This document shows, one piece after another, positions 22,873 to 33,757 of a DNA stretch of 64,000 nt (the stretch's first letter is position 1; every line of letters starts with the position of its first letter). Made by a program: the position numbers and the translations under genes. Origin of the DNA: Parus major (Eukaryota > Chordata > Aves > Passeriformes > Paridae); NCBI RefSeq assembly GCF_001522545.3, contig NC_031768.1:113551074-113615073 (forward strand), written 5' to 3'. The notes under the pieces are model-generated. The model was not told the DNA's origin. It did no database searches and was given only the letters and a program-made list of their open reading frames with translations.

Positions 22873-23040
22873 AATCATGGAATGGTTTGGGTTGGAAGGG
22901 ATCCTGGAAGAGATCATCCATTCCCACCCCCTGCCATGGCAGGGACAACTTCCACTGTCCCAGGCTGCTCCAAGCCCCAATGTCCAGCTTGGTTTGGGGC
23001 ACTTCCAGGGATCCAGGGGCAGCCACAGCTGCTCTGGGTA
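22873..23040 (-). mobile_element. CR1 LINE 3' fragment
   Basis: Reverse CR1: AATCATGGAATGGTTTGGGT, TCATCCATTCCCACCCCCTG, CCAGGCTGCTCCAAGCCCC, ending at CAGCTGCTCTGGGTA. Little diverged, which suggests a relatively young copy. Confidence 0.88.
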
Positions 23041-24251
23041 ATCAACATCTTTTTTTTCTCACAAAAAATAAAATATGCTTTAAGCTTTGCTCCTGCAGGC
23101 AAAGCTGGGCCACAGCTTGCCCAGGAAAGAGAAATATTCATAAGCAGGACTTGCAATCCATGCTGGTGTTTTTTGGTCTCTGGTATGTAAGGGACCTGTA
23201 ATGACAAAGTAGAGAGCAGGAGCAGCGTGGTGGGAGCTGTGTTCACAATGCAGACACAGGGTGGGGTTTGGAGAAAGGGTGAAGAACAGGCCTGTGGTGC
23301 CTGAGGCTCCTGCTGCACCAGGGAGAACCAGCTCAGAGCTGGGCTGGAGCTGCTGGGCAACCCTTCCAAGAGCTCCAGAGGGTGAAAAGCTTCACTCTGA
23401 TATGGCTTTTAACAGTAAAAATACACTGGTAATAACTACACTAAGTAACCAATGATAATATCTACACTAAATTAAACTATTAATAATAACTGCATTAAAT
23501 AACACTAACACTAACTGCACTTGTAAAGGAGGATGATAAAATTCAGTAAAGAACAAAAAGTTTAATTTTTCTTTACAGAAAAAAAAACAAACAACTCCCC
23601 ATAACTTAATATACAAGTTTAATGATCTGGATAAGACATTCTGCATTGGGATGAGGGAAAGTCAAAAAATGGGTTCAAAAAGCTTGGAATTGTTGTGCTT
23701 AACCCTTACAAAAAGTTCTAAGGTTTGAGACACAAATTTGGAAATGGCTCACTTGGCACAGTGTCTTACAAGGGAGAGTAACTTCAAATTAAAGCTTTAA
23801 TTAGCACAGCATTTAGCAACGTTAATAAGTTATCTTTTGTGGAAAAAGCCCTGGAAAGCACAATCTTAAGGTAGGTGAGATCCCAGTTCCATAAATAAAA
23901 AAATGGGAAGAACACAGTTTATCATCCTGAAAAGCAGGGAAACATTAATGCTCTAAGCAGGAGCTTTAAATAACAATTGTGGCAGTTTGCAGGATGTGCT
24001 TTCAGAGCACTTCCCTGCATCAGCAGATCCCTGGATAGAGCCACCCTCCACACCAGCCAGTGATTCCAGCTGAAAGGACTCCTGGCTGCAGAAAGCTGTG
24101 AAATTAGAGACTTTTTAGGGCTCATTTTCAGCTATCTGGAGCTGAATAACCACAGGGGCCTCATCCCACTCCGGCTGCTCATTAGGTCTCCCTTTTCCCC
24201 CAGATCTTTGGGATCAGCCAGCCCAGAGGTGGGAAGGAAGGGGGACCTATG

Positions 24252-24800
24252 TATTCCTTGGGATGTGTTCATTCCTTGGGGTGTGTTCATTCCTTGGGAT
24301 GTGTTCATTCCTTGGGGTGTGTTCATTCCTTGGGGTGTGTTCATTCCTTGGGATGTGTTCATTCCTTGGGGTGTATTTATTCTTTGGGATGTGTTCATTC
24401 CTTGGGGTGTATTTATTCTTTGGGATGTGTTCATTCCTTGGGATGTGTTCCTTGCTTGGGATGTATTCTTTCTTTGGGATGTNCTTGGGATGTATTCTTT
24501 CTTTGGGATGTATTTAGTCTTTGGGATATATTTAGTCCTTGGGATGTATTCTTTCTTTGGGATGAATTCCTTCCTTGGGATGTGTTTATTCTTTGGACAT
24601 ATTTATTCTTTGGGATGTATTTATTCCTTGGGGTGTATTCCTTCTCTGGGATGTATTTATTCCTTGGGGTGTATTTATTCTTTGGGATGTGTTCATTCCT
24701 TGGGGTGTATTTATTCTTTGGGATGTGTTCATTGCTTGGGGTGTATTTATTCTTTGGGATGTGTTCATTGCTTGGGGTGTATTTATTCCCTGGGATGTGT
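24252..24800. repeat. 18-bp minisatellite, about 30 units
   Basis: Tandem 18-bp units of the type ATTCCTTGGGATGTGTTC, with GGGGTGTATTT and TTCTTTGGGATG variants and a single N at 24483. Because 18 is a multiple of three, all frames on both strands stay open for hundreds of bases and give repeating peptides (for example SLGCVH or WDVFIP). I regard these as translations of a satellite, not proteins. Confidence 0.95.
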
Positions 24801-26193
24801 CCTCCACTCCATGGAGTGAGTGCCCCAGAGCATTTTCCAAGCTCTGGTAGCTCAGTGCAGGGCAGCACAAAGGAGGGGCACCGTGGGCTCCAGGCTAACT
24901 GGGGCACAGCCAGGATCCCAGGAAAGCCCCAGAGGGATCCAGGTGGGATGAGCTCCACAGACAAGGCACTAGCTGGGTTTATGCAGAACTGGGGGGAATA
25001 AATAACATTGTTGAGGGAAGGACATCAAATCAGGGTAGGGAAGCTTTGCACTAATCCTGTGTTGTAATGGCAGCTTAAAAATTTGGTACTTTGATGAGTT
25101 CCGAGATTGACTTAAAGCTCTTTAATTTGGCTTCCTGGTATTTAATCTCTTAACTTTGCATTCTTAATCAAAACTCCGGGTGGATCTTTAATCTTGTGTG
25201 TACTGACTGGAAGATTAGAGGCCCTGAGCTGTCTCTGGCAGACAGCTGGAGCCTCCCCTTTGCCTTCTCCTGCCCTCGGAGGCATTCCAGACCTGGGGCA
25301 AGGTCTGGGGGGAAAGAGGGAAGTCCATCAATATCCTCTGGAACACTTCTCCCTCTTCAGCAAAGAGTTAAAATCCAGCAGAGCCTCCATGTGTTTTAAC
25401 ACATTTTAAAACATTCCACAATTCACTTTAAATTCCCTCCACTTTCCATCTTAGTCCTGGAAACACTTCCTTTTACCTCATTGTTACTGATGGTTATCCT
25501 GGTTCATCTGTTCCCGAATTTTTCAAATCACTTAAATAGAGGCAGTCTACAGAAAAGTAATTTCCTGAAGTTCAGTAGGACTTTTGAACTGTTTTCAACT
25601 TAGTTTGATGCCAGTGAGCCAGAATTGAACTTTTCTTAACCTGGATTGTTTCCTTGCAGAGCACATACAGCTGGACAGAACAGCAAAAGTTATCTGGGGG
25701 CTTATGTAGAGGAGCAGGGAAAGGTCAGAAGAAAAAAGCTGTACAGGCCAGCAAATAAACACAGGAAAAAAATGGCTCAGTGAATAAAAAGAACATTTCC
25801 AGTGTGCCTTCTGACACCCTGGACACTTCACACCCTTCACACTTCTGGCTTTTGTGCAGTGCCCTTGCAACACAAATGTTATTCACAGAATACAAGGATT
25901 AAGATGAGATCTTCCTCCCTCCCTTGAGGAAGATTTGGAAATTTTTAAGAATCATCCCTGAAATGATTAAATCCTTATTATAAATGATAACTTTAAAACC
26001 TGTGTGAAGTCATTTCAAAAACTGTGGGGAGTAATGACCAAAGTTACATCACTTTTCCATGTTTTTCATGTTGTCTGAATAGCATAAAAATAAATTTTTG
26101 AAGGGATGAAAACCAGCAGAAGGATATCAGCAAAAGGGCAGGACTTCTCTTGAGTGTTAATAATATTGTTTATAAGACAATATCTGTCTTATA

Positions 26194-26217
26194 AATATAT
26201 ATATATATATATATATA
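26194..26217. repeat. (AT)n microsatellite
   Basis: Uninterrupted AT run of about 24 bp; another short one is at 26571-26584. Confidence 0.9.
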
Positions 26218-26998
26218 CAAATAAAGCATAAATTATGTTCTAGTGAACAGGAGAATCCTGGATCCTACTAACCCCCAGGCTTGCTGCAGGATGATGGTGC
26301 TGCAGCACACTCAGGATGAGGATTCTTTGGGATGAGGAGACTGGCAGGAAGAGAAGAGAGAGGCAAAAGGGCCATTCCACAACCAGCAAGGCTGTGCAGA
26401 GGGCTGGGCTTCCCCCTCATCCCAGGGCACTGAACCAGGCCTGGATGAGGCTGACTTGGCTCAGTAACTCCCAGCACAAGAGATGCTGCAAATCCATCCC
26501 TCAGCTCTGCTGAGCCTGACTTGAGATCTAAAGGGAAAATTAAATAAATAAATAAAATTAAATTATTTTAATATATATATATAAAATAAATTTGCCTCTG
26601 AAGTGTTTTTGCAGGCATGCACAGACAGAGCAGCTAGAGCCACGCTGTTCCCAGCTGCTGCAATTTGATTTTGAGCTGAGAACAGAACCCAGGACAGCTT
26701 TTTAGAGGCAGGATCTTAGTGAGGGTCCCCAGCTCTCAGCAGGGCAGGCAGTGGCCACCTGCAGAAGGTGGCTTGAACCCTCAGTGAGGCCATTTCTCCC
26801 TGAGGTGTTTTAGCCTGGAAGAATTTGCAGCTCAGAAATTCCCACCAACCCAAATCCCTCCAATCGCAGCTCCTTGGAAGGACAAACCCAAAGTCCCACC
26901 GATGATGCTCTGCTCCCCAGCACAATGGGCTTTTGATTAAGAGACACCCAAATTTGTGACCCTGCAAGCAAAACCCCAGCCATGAGAATGGAATGCTG

Positions 26999-27062
26999 AA
27001 ATCCCAGAATCTCTGAGGCTGGAAAAGACCCCTGAGCCTGAGCTGTGCCCCATTCCCACCAG
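26999..27062 (-). mobile_element. CR1 LINE 3' end, short and diverged
   Basis: Reverse tail: AAATCCCAGAATCTCTGAGG then CTGGAAAAGACCCCTGAGCC. Resembles the GAGGTTGGAAAAGACC class of CR1 end, different from the GGGTTGGAAGGGACC class common here. Confidence 0.6.
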
Positions 27063-28388
27063 GAACAAATATGTGGGATGTCCAGGAATTTCCAACAGCA
27101 GCAGCACTGACCCTTCTCCCCCCTGGTTTATTTTTCCCCATGAAGAGCTCTACAGGGTGATCCAGCAAGCAAAGAGCATTTCTGGGATCACAGGCCTGAT
27201 CTTCAGGGCAACAAAACAGGGCAGGAATAAAGCAGGATTAATGTGCTGCCTTGTTTCATGCCTTGGTTCCATCCAGCTCTCAGGTTGTGTCCTCAGAGTT
27301 TTATAGCCCAGCATAAAATGCACTCCCTGGGTTGATACAGAACTGTTTGGTTTTAGGATGAGGCAGAAATAATTTTTTTGATGGCTTAAATACAGGATTT
27401 TTCAAAGCTATTTTTGAGATTGGAATTATACACAGGTCGTTTTCCCCCACTAAGGAAAAGCACATGAAGTGCTTGGAAATTTCTCATAACTGTAAAGCAA
27501 TAATCACCTTTGAGATAATGATTTTCTTTTTATTACACCAGTACCCTCTTGCTTTTAACATTTGCATTTTAATACCTCAAGAGCAAAGACTTTCTCACAT
27601 GTTGTTCAAACAAAAAAGCTGTTTTCCAGTCTAGATTGTAATTTTTCAATCAAATTAATAACCCTCAAAGCACTTTTATTACTGAGGGTATTTGAAGAGT
27701 TTTGTAAAAAGCTAGCTGTGTTTTCTGTAACATTATGGAAACCAAATATTTGCCACATAGATGTGAACTATCAAGTTTGGGGCTTTTTAAACAGATGGAT
27801 AGCAGATAAAGGATAAGTTCCTGCCAGCACTGTGTGTCACTGAGTTCATAAGTATTTTATCCTTGTAAGCAGATAAATTTCAGCTTGGAACTTCTTCATT
27901 CTTCTTTAAATACACTCAGTTAATCTGGCACAGCATTAGTGTGACAGATCCCACTGCAGCTCCTCAGCAAAATAATGAGACAATTCAACATCTCTGTTAT
28001 AATAATTAAGCATCTATTTTATCTCCACTGACTCTTTGGAGGCAGCTCATGGCAGCAGCCCAGAGCTGGAAGTGATGCTGTGTAAAAGGGGTAACAGCAA
28101 ATCTTTCCTTCAGAATTTTAAACCTCTTCTCCTTTAGACATAAGCAATGAAAGTTCCTTAAACTGGTAGCACATTTAATATTAAAAAGTGTTTCAATGCC
28201 TTTAGGCTTTTAAAGACGTGGCACTTTGCCCTTTTTATTTTTGCCCAATTTTTCTACAAATAATTTGAATTCACTTTCCCGCTCGGTTTCTCGGGGGGTT
28301 TTTAGGATTGCCTCGCTCCCCTGTAGGAGCAGCGAGGCAGCGATTCCCAGGCTCGTGCTGCCATCTGTGGTTCTGAAATGGAAAGGAA

Positions 28389-28474
28389 TGGGCAGGGACA
28401 CCTTCCACTAACCCAGGATGCTCCATCCAGCCCGGCCTGGAACACTTCCACGGATGGAGCAGCCACTTCTGCAT
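28389..28474 (-). mobile_element. CR1 LINE fragment
   Basis: Reverse segment: GGGCAGGGACACCTTCCACT, GCTCCATCCAGCCCGGCCTG, GAACACTTCCACGGATGGAG. Its 3' end is missing. Confidence 0.7.
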
Positions 28475-28505
28475 AAAAAAAATTTAAATCGTGATAAATC
28501 TCCAC

Positions 28506-28533
28506 AAAAAAAAAAAAAAAAAAAAAAAAAAAA
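28506..28533. repeat. Poly(A) run of 28
   Basis: Uninterrupted A28 shortly after a CR1 fragment. CR1 does not end in poly(A), so this is either a simple repeat or the remnant tail of another retroposed sequence that I cannot identify. Confidence 0.9.
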
Positions 28534-28983
28534 CTATTTTTTTTCCCCTTGTTAAGAAATTAATGGAAAAATCTTTTCTTGATGTGGATATTCTGTGATT
28601 TCCCAATTCCTCTTTCCCAGAATCTGACACATGCTGGTTTTATTTTGATCCTTTGACGGTGGCTTGGGATTTTTCATTAAACAGGGAGGACAAATTATTC
28701 ACTTTGGTTCTGACTGAAATCCCAGAAGCAGATGACCCTTTCCCTTTGTCCTCTACAAATACAGACATTACAGGCAGGATCCAAGCAGGGATTCAGAAGG
28801 CAACCCCAAAATATGTAAAGGCAAAGCAGCTGATTACCACCAGCCACCGGTTTAAATCCCAGTTCTGCAAACAATTTCGGCAGAATTCCAAACATTTGTG
28901 TCCCAGCTTTTGTCTGGTGCTCTGTGAGACCTCAGCAGAGCTCAGGTGTGAAATCCCAGCCCTATAACCCAGCTGGTTTTTCC

Positions 28984-28988
28984 TAGCC
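28984..28988. repeat. Target-site duplication, left (TAGCC)
   Basis: Pentamer directly before the TG of the LTR, identical to the one directly after its CA end. Confidence 0.85.
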
Positions 28989-29734
28989 TGTTATAAATGG
29001 AATTAGAATTTTGACAACTAGGTCCCTTGGGTTAATGGCAGTTTAATTAAAAATGAGTACAATTTAGTAAATTGAATAGTAATTTGGTATAAAAGAATAC
29101 AGTTTAGTAAAAGAATGTAATTCAGCAAAAAATAACAATTTATATATATAATCTGCCAGTAATTAAGTATGATTAAAGCATGAGCAAAACCAACCAGGTT
29201 ACAGGGAGGGTTTCTCACCCCACCTCATGTACAAAACAAGCACTTCAAGCTAAACTTATATACTGTATGCTTATACATATTCATTCATGTTTGCCATAAG
29301 TTTCCTCCTATTTCCCATTTTCCTGACTTTATGTCACTTTTCTTCACAGCACATGCCTCACTTGTTGTTAGGGGGTCTTCAGTCTTCTTTTGGGGTCTTT
29401 TGGTGAAGGTTTCTCCTCTTCCTCGTTGTCCTATGGATAACCTTACAGGTTTGCACAGGTGTACTAAGCATTGTGTTATGTTACTGTAATTAGCCTTATA
29501 TTTACTAATCTTTAGGCCTAATGCCTAAATTCATTCTAATTTTGTCCATCTCAAAGTAGTTTTCATCTTGAGACATCACTTATCTTCCAAACTACATCCT
29601 GTACCTCAATTTTAAAATGTAACATCTGTAAAGGGGTTCATCTGCCTTGTAACACTGATTCTTTTGGTTGCTTCTAATAACAACTTTAATAACAGTTACA
29701 ATTTAGTTAGCACAAATCAATTCCATTTATTACA
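28989..29734. mobile_element. Solo LTR of an ERVL-type endogenous retrovirus
   Basis: A 746-bp AT-rich element that begins TGTTATAAATGGAATT and ends AATTCCATTTATTACA, that is TG...CA with 16-bp near-perfect inverted termini. It is flanked on both sides by the pentamer TAGCC (28984-28988 and 29735-29739), a target-site duplication. A 5-bp duplication is typical of ERVL-class elements (class I usually gives 4, class II 6). There is no internal retroviral coding sequence, so it is a solo LTR left by LTR-LTR recombination. Orientation is unresolved: TATAAAAG at 29088-29095 would support the + strand, but it lies only about 100 bp from the left end. Confidence 0.88.
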
Positions 29735-29739
29735 TAGCC
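29735..29739. repeat. Target-site duplication, right (TAGCC)
   Basis: Right copy of the 5-bp duplication produced on integration. Confidence 0.85.
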
Positions 29740-30318
29740 CCACATGCAGAAAAGGATCAGCCCCACAAGTGGCCACATGTCCCATTCCCATGTGGGACAC
29801 TGAGCTGCTCCTTTCCAATCCCAGCTGAAGTCTTGAGCCAAGGGCAGAGCTGGAATAAACAGCAGAACCTGGCCACTTATGGGATTCCTAATGTGGCCTT
29901 TTCCAGGCTGGAAGCCTGGATTTCTTCATCTGTGCACATCTCTAACCTCAGACATGTGAGATTTTGCAATCTCTTTGCACAAATAAGTCCTTTCCTGCAA
30001 GCTGCTCCCAAGCATTCCAAGGAATACTCCTTCCTTCACATCCTCCAAGGATCCAACCCCCTCACCCAACCAAGCACTTTGTGTGCCCACTCAGGCTTTA
30101 GTGCTTGCTTTTAACAGGAATTGTCCTTTTTGGGAGGCACTCGGGGTCTGCATGTCCCAAAATTTGGAGGCCACAGCCTGGCGTGACCCAAAAGCTGAAG
30201 GAGCAGAGGGAAATCTCTGGCCAGGAAGCAGCAGCAGCAGGCAGGACACAGCTCCAGAGGCAGCAGGACAAACACTGCCCTGCTCTGGACACTTTTTAGG
30301 ATCCAGGATGCGCTGGGC

Positions 30319-30409
30319 TGAAGGATTTTACAGCTCACCCAGTTTCACCCCTGCAGGGATACTTCCACCATCCCAGGTGGCTCCAAGCCCTGGCCAGCCT
30401 GTCTTTGGA
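30319..30409 (-). mobile_element. CR1 LINE 3' fragment
   Basis: Reverse tail: GAAGGATTTTACAGCTCACC, CACCCCTGCAGGGATACTTC, CCAGGTGGCTCCAAGCCCTG. Short and moderately diverged. Confidence 0.65.
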
Positions 30410-31439
30410 TGGATGAGCATCCTTTGGGGAGACCACGGGGATGTCCGGGAGCAGGGTCATGGAGCAGAACCCCTGGAGCAGCGGGACAAGAGCGCTCGGG
30501 CCACCCCTGGCCGTGGGATGGAGCAGCAGCTGGAGGAGCTGAGGAAGAGTCAATAGATGGTGCTCTTCTTTCATGGAATACCGCGGCGTGAGATTCCAGG
30601 AGTCCTGAGATCCCTGCCTCTCCATTCCTGGCTATCCCCTGGCTGTCCCTGCCGCTCTCCATGTCAGGATCCGCTGCCGGGCGGTTTGGGGTGCCTGTCT
30701 CATGCTGCCCTGCAGCTGCACAGTTTCCTCCTCCCCTGGGTTATTGCCCTTCCCAAGGAGCTCTGCCCTCCCAGCCCCAAACCAAGCCCATCCCGGGGCT
30801 CCTGGGGGATGGTCTGTGCACAGCCCCGCGGGAAGGAAGGAGCCCTGCAGCTGTAAAATATTGAAAATATATTGTAAAATATTGTTTTCATCTAACATTG
30901 CCTTCTGGAGCAGACAAAGTGTCTCTTCTCAGCAGAGGCAGCTCCGCTCGGGAGCACAGCTCGGGCTCACTTGGGTGCAGAGTGCTTTGGGACATGCTGA
31001 TGTGGCTGTCTCCTGCTCAGCCAAATGTTTCTGTGCTACCAGAGCTAATAAAGGAATTGTTTAATTACTGTATGATGCTCTGGTGCAGAGGGAAGCAGAT
31101 GATCTTTCATTCAGAAACATCAAATCCCTCTGCCCAGCATGTTCTGTGTGTTGTCCCATCCTCAGAGCCCAACCAGAAATGCCAGGAGGGAAAGGTCGCT
31201 GTGCCTTCCTCTGCCTCTGCTACACCACCACCCTGAGAAGGGAAGCACCTCATTCAGGGCTGGGATATCCAGCAGCTTGTTGTGGCTTCTGGGATGGAAA
31301 GAGAGCAGGGAACTCACCCAGAGGCTCTACCTCCATCCCTCATATTCCCCTTGGACAGGACACTGCAGCAGCCTTGGTCTCCAAGATGCAACTTGATGAA
31401 ATCCAAGCTGGCAAAGCTCACCTGTGTTTGTGCACCTGT

Positions 31440-31600
31440 CTGCTGGGAGAGCTGGGGGTGCTCACCTGGAGAGGAGACGGCTCCAGGGAGAGCTCAGAGC
31501 CCCTTGCAGGGCTGGGAGAGCTGGAGAGGGACTGGGGACAAGGCATGGAGGGACAGGACTCCCTCTGGCCTCCCACTGCCAGAGGGCAGGGATGGATAGG
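31440..31600 (+). mobile_element. CR1 LINE internal segment
   Basis: Forward piece from upstream of the usual tail: GGGAGAGCTGGGGGTGCTCA, GGCTCCAGGGAGAGCTCAGA, CCACTGCCAGAGGGCAGGGA. Nearly the same segment recurs at 36,915 and 47,640. Confidence 0.8.
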
Positions 31601-31949
31601 GATGCCTGTTTGTTAACTTCTCCAGTTCTCCTCTGGAAAAACCTCAGTGCTCAGAGCAAGAGAGTTCTGGGGAAACATTGAAAATGAATTGTCCGGGGTT
31701 AGATAAACAAAGCTTCCCTTTCCCAAATCTCATGATTACACCACAGCTTCAAAACTTACAGAAAAATAACCCTGCAGATAAAGCAAATTGAACAAGGAAA
31801 CGAACACAAGGAAACTGCCCTGGAGGAAGGGGACCCTTGCAGGGAGGGGAGAGGGGACTGGAGCGGGGGGGAAAGCCAAGCCCAGTTTGGACTGGGACTG
31901 GGTAAGCAGCACCCAGAGCCCTGGCTCAGCAAACCGCACAGCTCTCGGG

Positions 31950-32195
31950 GATTGCAGCTTCAGGAGACGGCAAACACAAAAATAAAAGAAATCCCGCAGA
32001 AAGGGATTGCAAAAGTTGCAAAGGCTTTTAGGAGTGCGGACGAAGCCCCACCTCCACATCCACATGCACACACAGCCCGGAGCCGTCCCCACCTCCGGCC
32101 CGGCAGGAGCCCGAGCCAGCGGCCCCAGCGCTGCCGGCACACGGAAACTTTGGGCTCCCAGCGCCGGGGCTGAGGCTCGGGACAGCCCTGGAACC
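31950..32195 (+). promoter_or_regulatory. Candidate promoter / first exon of SLCO2B1
   Basis: A CpG-rich block (many CG dinucleotides between about 32,030 and 32,360) in otherwise CpG-poor DNA, ending in GGAACC followed by a good donor GTGAGT at 32196. An A/T-rich AAAATAAAAG lies near 31,977. It sits 9.8 kb upstream of the SLCO2B1 start-codon exon and on the same strand, so it fits a first, non-coding exon. The frame through this block is open and, if spliced straight to 41950, would stay in frame with the ATG at 41959. No transcript evidence; inferred from composition and donor only. Confidence 0.4.
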
Positions 32196-33097
32196 GTGAG
32201 TATGAGCATGGCAGCACCTGCCCGCTGCCGGGGGATGCTGGGGATCACTCCCCAAGGGTGAAGTTTCTCACGCTGCTTTTCCCCGCCTGGTTTTGCGAGA
32301 CTCCTGGATCCGCTGGGGCTCGGGAGCAGCTTCAGAGGGGAAAAGCGACTCCTGTTCGGAGCCAGCCTTCTGCACGTGTGCTTTGTCGCTTCCTCTCTGC
32401 TTGTGCTTATTTATTTGAGGGTCCTTTTTCTCCCCGGTGAGGCAGCTCCACTTGTTTGTCCCATTGCAGGGAATTTTCCCAGTTTTCCCAACACCCGAGA
32501 CTGCCCCGGTGGGTTTGTCTTGTGGTTTCACTTCTGTCCTGGCAATGGCTCTTTCCTGCCCTGGCTGCCGCAGGGAGAGGTTTGGGAGAGCCTGGCCGAG
32601 CCAAACCTCTCCAGCAGGGCACTGCTTGGGAGGAGAGCTGATCCATACAGCCCTGGAGTCATGGAAAGCTCTGGGATCAGGGCTGAGCTGCTCCTCTGCC
32701 TGCTCCTGCTGAGCTTTTCCCTGGCTGCAGGGATCTGGGAGCAGCAGGCTGTTTGCTTCCTGCTGCATCCTGCAAATGGGGGAGCTGCTGTGTCCCTGCA
32801 AGCCTTTGGGGTGCCCCTATCCCGGGGGAGACAGCCGTGGGAACAGCCTGTCCTCCCTGGAACACGGACATTTAAGTCTGGGGTGACATCGGCCACACTT
32901 GCTGCTTCTGTCAGGTGGCAGCTGGGGTGTCCCTGGGCATGGGGACCCCGGGACTGCTCTGCAGGCATGGGGTGGGAACATGTCCCATCCTGTGTGGGAG
33001 CTGCTGCAGCCCTCTGGTTCCACCCCCTCTGGAGATGGCTAACCCTGGCTGGGCAGCTCCTGTGGCAGGAGGGAAGGGCACTGTGTGTCCCAAAAAA

Positions 33098-33222
33098 TGG
33101 TGGCTGCCCCTGGATCCCTGGAAATGTTCCAGGCCGGGTTGGACACTGGGGCAGTGGGAGGTGTCGCTGCCATGGCAGGGGTGGGAATGGATGGGCTCTG
33201 AGGTCCCTGTGACCCAAACCCT
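33098..33222 (+). mobile_element. CR1 LINE 3' fragment
   Basis: Forward tail: GTGGCTGCCCCTGGATCCCTG-type start, GGGCAGTGGGAGGTGTCGCT, GGGCTCTGAGGTCCCTGTGA. About 125 bp. Confidence 0.8.
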
Positions 33223-33664
33223 GCTGTGAGTGTTGAGCTGTGCAGCCTGAGTGAGGTTCTCCCCCACCCTGGATACATCCAGATACATCCAGAGCTGCTC
33301 TCTGCTTCAGGCAATTCCCTCAGAAAGCTTCTGAGGGGCATCTTGGGAGCTCCTCCTGGCCCCAAGGTGGCTGTGAGACCCTGTCAGCCTCCTGTCTTGC
33401 TATTGTTCTTGTTATGCTGTTTTACAACACACCCTCCTTTCTCTCCATGTTCCCTGCTACTTTTCCAGTTTCCCCGTGTTTTCCAGCCATCCTGCTGGGC
33501 ACAGGTGGCATTTCCAGCCTCTGCAGTGCCTCGTCCTGGCTCACCCAAACCCCAAACCCTGCAGGGCTTCTTGGCCTCCTCCCCTCCCTGCAGTAGCCCG
33601 GGGCTCTCTGTGACCTGGGTTGGTCACAGTTAGATCCCAGCTCCCGTTCCTCTGTGGTTCCTGG

Positions 33665-33757
33665 CTCCCAGTCTGCTCCCAGTGGGTCACTGGGGCTCCC
33701 AGTCTGCTCCCAGTGGGTCACTGGGGCTCCTAGTCTGCTCCCAGTGGGTCACTGGGG
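33665..33757. repeat. 31-bp tandem repeat, three copies
   Basis: Three head-to-tail units built on CTCCCAGTCTGCTCCCAGTG followed by GGTCACTGGGG. Nearly identical, so recently duplicated. Confidence 0.92.

Larger units (their letters stand above)
16106..31950. other. Intergenic region between GRIK1 and SLCO2B1
   Basis: About 16 kb with no exon that I can support on either strand. Mostly AT-rich to about 30 kb. It holds CR1 tails, AT microsatellites, the 18-bp minisatellite and the solo LTR, listed separately. Claudin genes (CLDN8, CLDN17), which flank human GRIK1 and are single-exon, are not present. Repeat-free stretches such as 18,970-20,140 are candidates for conserved non-coding sequence. 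Confidence 0.65.

Noticed and set aside
24252..24800. CRISPR array
   Set aside because: Repeats are directly adjacent with no unique spacers and the host is a vertebrate; this is a minisatellite.
29088..29095. TATAAAAG as the LTR TATA box fixing its orientation
   Set aside because: It lies only about 100 bp from one end and the surroundings are AT-rich; not enough to assign strand.
32660..32760. Open frame with a signal-peptide-like start (MESSGIRAELLLCLLLLSFS)
   Set aside because: The hydrophobic stretch comes from repeated CTGCTCCTCTGC text; the frame runs on into CR1 sequence with no recognisable domain and no good donor was identified.
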